From Comamonadaceae bacterium (GTDB taxonomy: Bacteria; Pseudomonadota; Gammaproteobacteria; Burkholderiales; Burkholderiaceae_C), in NCBI GenBank assembly GCA_947442105.1, contig CANEVH010000001.1, positions 1 to 64,000 on the forward strand: a DNA stretch of 64,000 nucleotides. The letters are read 5' to 3'. The notes beneath the pieces are model-generated. The model saw only the letters and a program-made list of their open reading frames with translations. It was not told the origin of the DNA and did no database searches. This document shows, piece by piece, positions 61,316 to 64,000 of this stretch. The first letter of the stretch is position 1. The number at the start of each line of letters is the position of its first letter. The position numbers and the translations under genes were made by a program.

Positions 61316-61995
61316 TTGGAATTTCTACAAACCCCCGATTTCTGGATTGGCCTGCTAAAGATCGTCTGGATCAACATCATCCTCTCAGGTGACAACGCCG
61401 TCGTCATTGCCCTGGCCGCGCGCAGCCTGCCGCCCGCGCAGCAAAAAAGGCCGTGCTGTTTGGCTCGGGCGCGGCCGTGGTGTTGCGCATTGGCCTCACC
61501 GTCGTGGCCGTGCGGCTGCTTGAAATTCCGTACCTGCAAATCGTGGGCGGCGCCTTGCTGCTTTATATCGGCGTGCAATTGCTCAGCGAACAAGGTGGCG
61601 ACGAAGGTGAAGCCAAACACCACGGCAGCCTGCTGGCCGCAGTGCGCACCATTTTGATTGCCGACCTGGTCATGAGCCTGGACAACGTCATTGCCGTGGC
61701 CGCCGCCGCCAAAGGCAGCATGCTGCTGCTGGTGCTGGGCCTGGCCATTAGCATTCCGCTGGTGGTATTTGGCAGCACGCTCATGATCCGCCTGATGGAG
61801 CGCTTTCCCGTCATCGTCACCCTGGGCGCCGCGCTGATTGGCTGGGTCGGTGGCGAAACCATGGCCAGCGACAGCGCCATTGCGCCCTTGCTGCACACCC
61901 AGACCTGGCTGCACCAAATCGCCCCGGCGCTGGGCGCAGCCTTGGTCATTGCCCTGGGGCGCTGGCTACAGCACCACGAGAAAAACAAATCTTAA
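61316..61995 (+). pseudogene. TerC family membrane protein, frameshifted in an A-tract
   Basis: Together the two frames encode a typical TerC/YjbE-type membrane protein of about 226 residues, a family linked to metal (Mn) efflux and tellurium resistance. The first part (61316 TTG start) reads IVWINIILSGDNAVVIALAA with the key Asp, then goes out of frame at about 61445. The second frame (from 61453) carries LFGSGAAVVLRIGLT, LIADLVMSLDNVIAVAAAAK with the second Asp motif, and the C-terminus. Only six A residues are present at the junction (CAGCAAAAAAGG); seven would restore the reading frame. It could be a real mutation, a sequencing error or a slippage site. Confidence 0.85.
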
Positions 61996-62066
61996 TTTGG
62001 TGTATTTGGTGTAATCCGGTGCGGGCAGTGAAAAAAGCGAAGAAAAAATCGTAATAATTATCAGAA

Positions 62067-62082
62067 GCGCACTTTTTTTGCC
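62067..62082 (+). promoter_or_regulatory. Candidate sigma-54 promoter of pilA
   Basis: GCGCAC-TTTTT-TTGCC fits the -24/-12 pattern (TGGCAC-N5-TTGCA) with correct spacing and the invariant GC pairs. Pilin genes in proteobacteria are often transcribed by sigma-54 with PilR. The predicted start would leave an AT-rich leader of about 65 bases. Confidence 0.6.
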
Positions 62083-62158
62083 TAGAATGTGTCGGTGCGG
62101 CTTGCACAAAGGGCAAGTTCCCGCCCTAATTTTTGTTGATAACTTAATGAGGATTTTT

Positions 62159-62599
62159 ATGAAACAGTCTATGCAAAAGGGTTTTACCCTGATCGAGCTG
62201 ATGATCGTGGTTGCGATCATTGGTATTTTGGCTGCGGTGGCATTGCCGGCATACAGAGACTACACCGCACGCGCCAAGGTTTCAGAGGTCCTGTTGGCTG
62301 CTAGTTCCGGGCGCGCCACGGTCGCTGAAGCTGCGGTTACTTATGCAGCAATGCCGGCCAGCAATTCAATCGGACTAACCAGCCAAGTTTCTAAATACGT
62401 CGCTTCGGTTTCTTATTCCCTGTCGGGTACAATAGGAATCATTACCGCTACGGCGTCAAGTACTGGCTCAGGCCTGCCCACTGGTGCTGCTGGTAATACG
62501 ATAACTTTGGCAGGTACTTACAGCGCCACTGACGGTACTGTGTCTTGGACGTGTGGCGGCACTATTTCGGCGCAGTATAGGCCGGCGAGCTGCAAATAA
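62159..62599 (+). CDS. pilA: Type IV pilin, major subunit (PilA-like)
   Basis: A 146-residue class a type IV pilin. A short positively charged leader (MKQSMQKG) is cleaved by PilD before [16 protein letters not shown], with Glu5 present. The helix continues to [21 protein letters not shown]-terminal disulfide loop is formed by Cys in VSWTCGG and RPASCK. The start at 62159 has TGAGGA at ideal spacing. The Ser/Thr-rich middle offers glycosylation sites, and a PglL-type O-oligosaccharyltransferase gene follows. Base composition is lower in GC than the flanking housekeeping genes. Confidence 0.93.
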   Translation: MKQSMQKGFTLIELMIVVAIIGILAAVALPAYRDYTARAKVSEVLLAASSGRATVAEAAVTYAAMPASNSIGLTSQVSKYVASVSYSLSGTIGIITATASSTGSGLPTGAAGNTITLAGTYSATDGTVSWTCGGTISAQYRPASCK

Positions 62600-62697
62600 T
62601 GGGTGAAGCGCAAAAAACTGTAGTTAAGCCAAACCTATTTAAAGACAAATAGAAATTGTTATAACTACTAGCCAACGCTGATTCTGTAGAGTATCCA

Positions 62698-62730
62698 AAC
62701 CCAAGTTTCATATAATTTGGGTTTTTTTTC
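62698..62730 (+). terminator. Intrinsic terminator of pilA
   Basis: Stem AACCCAA / TTTGGGTT around an AT-rich loop, followed by eight T residues. Confidence 0.8.
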
Positions 62731-62740
62731 GCCTCGCAAA

Positions 62741-64000
62741 ATGTACAAGTTAAAAATTTTTTCGTTTATCGAGGCAAATGTGCGTAAGTCGTACTCACTG
62801 AACCCGGTATGGGCTGTGTTGGGAGTTTGTAGTTTGGCGTTTGTCTGGCTGGCGCCAAACCATGCCTATCCTTGGCTCGCATTTTTTGGCGATGCGCTAA
62901 TTGGATCAGTATTTGCGCTGGCAGTAGCTGTGATTTGGTACTACCACTCTAGGCGCCCAGAAATTTATAGAGTCAATGTACTGTCTGCGGCTTTGCTTGC
63001 AGTACCACTGCTGCAATATGCCACTGGAGGCATTTACTTTTTTGGCCATGCCTTGGTTTGTTCGCTGTATTTATGTGGGTTTCTGTTGGCACAAATAGGC
63101 GCTCAAATGGCGGAGAAAAAATACCCGGGTCGGCTTAGTGCCATTTTGTTTTCTGCTGTTTTGTTAGCAGCGATTGTTTCTGTGGGTCTTGCGTTGCACC
63201 AGTGGTTGGGATTGACCCAAAGTGCAAATGCAACTGACATTTTGGTATTGGGCTATGAAGGTGATCGACCGGTTGCCAACCTAGGCCAGGCAAACCATCT
63301 TGCGACACTGCTAGTTTGGGGAATAGTGGCAGTCGCATTTGGCGTCTGGCGTGGTGTACTGGGGCGTTGGACCGCATGGATTGCGGTCGCTTGGCTGTTG
63401 ACGGGTCTGGCGTTGACCCAGTCACGTTCTGGGCTCATCAGTCTGCTGCTGGTTTCGCTGTTCGCCGTGGTCTGGCGGCCAGTCAGTTGGCTACCCCGAA
63501 TTCGATGGTTTGTAGCAAGCCTGTTCGCGTGGTATGCCCTGTGTTTATGGGCGGCGTACGAGCTTCGAGGTTTGCTGCTTCTTGGTGCCAAGAGTTCAAT
63601 TTTGGAGCGTTCCACGGGTGCGATACGTCTAAAAATATGGGAAATCTTCCTAGATGCCAGCACACAGCATCCCTGGCTAGGCTTTGGTTTTGACCAAGCG
63701 ACCTCTGCACATGTCGCGGTGGCGGATCGCCATTCCTCCCTGGACTCCGTTGCGGCGCAAGCCCACAACCAACTACTGGACTTCGTGGTGTGGATGGGTT
63801 GGCCAATCGGCCTAACTTTTGGCGCTGCTTTGGTGATCTGGTTCTTGGTGGCTTGGCGCCGCGTGCGTGAAATACCGGACGCATTGGGGATGCTGTTTAT
63901 CAGTGTGGTGTTTGTGCACTCCCTGCTTGAGTACCCATTGGCCTATGCCTATTTTCTATTGCCGGTGGGTGCAATGATCGGTATCATGAATGTGCGATTG
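62741..64000 (+). CDS. pglL: PglL-type O-oligosaccharyltransferase (partial, runs off the window)
   Basis: The frame is open to the end of the window (420 codons, no stop). It encodes a polytopic membrane protein of the PglL/Wzy_C group that transfers lipid-linked glycans to Ser/Thr of pilins in the periplasm. Visible features: several hydrophobic segments from about residue 22, the family motif RPVANLGQANHLATLL (about residue 182), LALTQSRSGL (about 225), HPWLGFGFD (about 312) and the QAHNQLLDF loop (about 340). ATG 62741 comes directly after the pilA terminator and lacks a ribosome binding site. GTG 62780, preceded by GAGG, is an alternative. Adjacent to pilA, so pilin is the likely acceptor. 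Confidence 0.88.
   Translation, partial: MYKLKIFSFIEANVRKSYSLNPVWAVLGVCSLAFVWLAPNHAYPWLAFFGDALIGSVFALAVAVIWYYHSRRPEIYRVNVLSAALLAVPLLQYATGGIYFFGHALVCSLYLCGFLLAQIGAQMAEKKYPGRLSAILFSAVLLAAIVSVGLALHQWLGLTQSANATDILVLGYEGDRPVANLGQANHLATLLVWGIVAVAFGVWRGVLGRWTAWIAVAWLLTGLALTQSRSGLISLLLVSLFAVVWRPVSWLPRIRWFVASLFAWYALCLWAAYELRGLLLLGAKSSILERSTGAIRLKIWEIFLDASTQHPWLGFGFDQATSAHVAVADRHSSLDSVAAQAHNQLLDFVVWMGWPIGLTFGAALVIWFLVAWRRVREIPDALGMLFISVVFVHSLLEYPLAYAYFLLPVGAMIGIMNVRL

Overview
The window is GC-rich, densely coded chromosomal DNA. Its gene content (MetX-MetW, AmgK/MurU, a MaeB malic enzyme with a phosphotransacetylase tail, QseBC/TctDE-like signalling, PglL next to PilA, a type-2 short ArgC, TopB with a SWIB tail) points to a betaproteobacterium of the order Burkholderiales, most likely Comamonadaceae (Rhodoferax/Polaromonas-like). 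This placement is inferred from gene families and composition. No rRNA, tRNA, CRISPR array, integrase or recognisable transposase was seen.

Layout. 0.6-7.1 kb: a GDT1-type cation transporter; a SAM-II-like riboswitch with a terminator in front of metX-metW; a chromate-resistance pair (rhodanese-ChrB, ChrA); a hairpin-flanked repeat; hydroxypyruvate isomerase. 7.1-17.4 kb: HAD dehalogenase, M20 peptidase, monoglyceride-lipase-like hydrolase, a small lipoprotein, rsmE-amgK, and divergent lptD-surA-rsmA (envelope biogenesis). 17.4-27.9 kb: a barnase/barstar pair, malic enzyme, a rubrerythrin-rubredoxin-reductase operon, a TonB receptor and pepP. 27.9-33.4 kb: a rearranged accessory zone made from a murU-pepP tandem duplication, carrying two toxin-antitoxin (TA) modules and an AT-rich P-loop ATPase gene. 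33.4-45.1 kb: an Old Yellow Enzyme, tkt, a lipoprotein cyclophilin, a 1019-residue SwmB-repeat type I secreted protein, gapA, a class I amidotransferase, YqhA-like, PlsC-like and CDF transporter genes. 45.1-53.9 kb: vapBC, a second copy of the hairpin-flanked repeat, topB with a lysine-rich tail plus SWIB domain, a divergent SET-domain methyltransferase gene, birA, and a two-component system. 53.5-58.9 kb: marR, recA-recX, mazEF, and a signal-peptidase-plus-TA block flanked by two copies of the argC 3' end. 59-64 kb: sucCD, a frameshifted terC, pilA and the start of a pglL-type oligosaccharyltransferase that runs off the window.

The most unusual signals are: (i) an 81-bp palindromic repeat inserted in frame into two housekeeping enzymes, read from opposite strands in MetX (two tandem copies) and AmgK (one copy); (ii) the accessory ATPase/TA zone in which different TA modules sit immediately upstream of each of two copies of the pepP 5' end; (iii) a topoisomerase III with a histone-H1-like tail and SWIB domain, divergent from a SET methyltransferase gene; (iv) a probable SAM-II riboswitch, a class best known outside this group. 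Five type II TA modules plus barnase/barstar in 64 kb is a high density.
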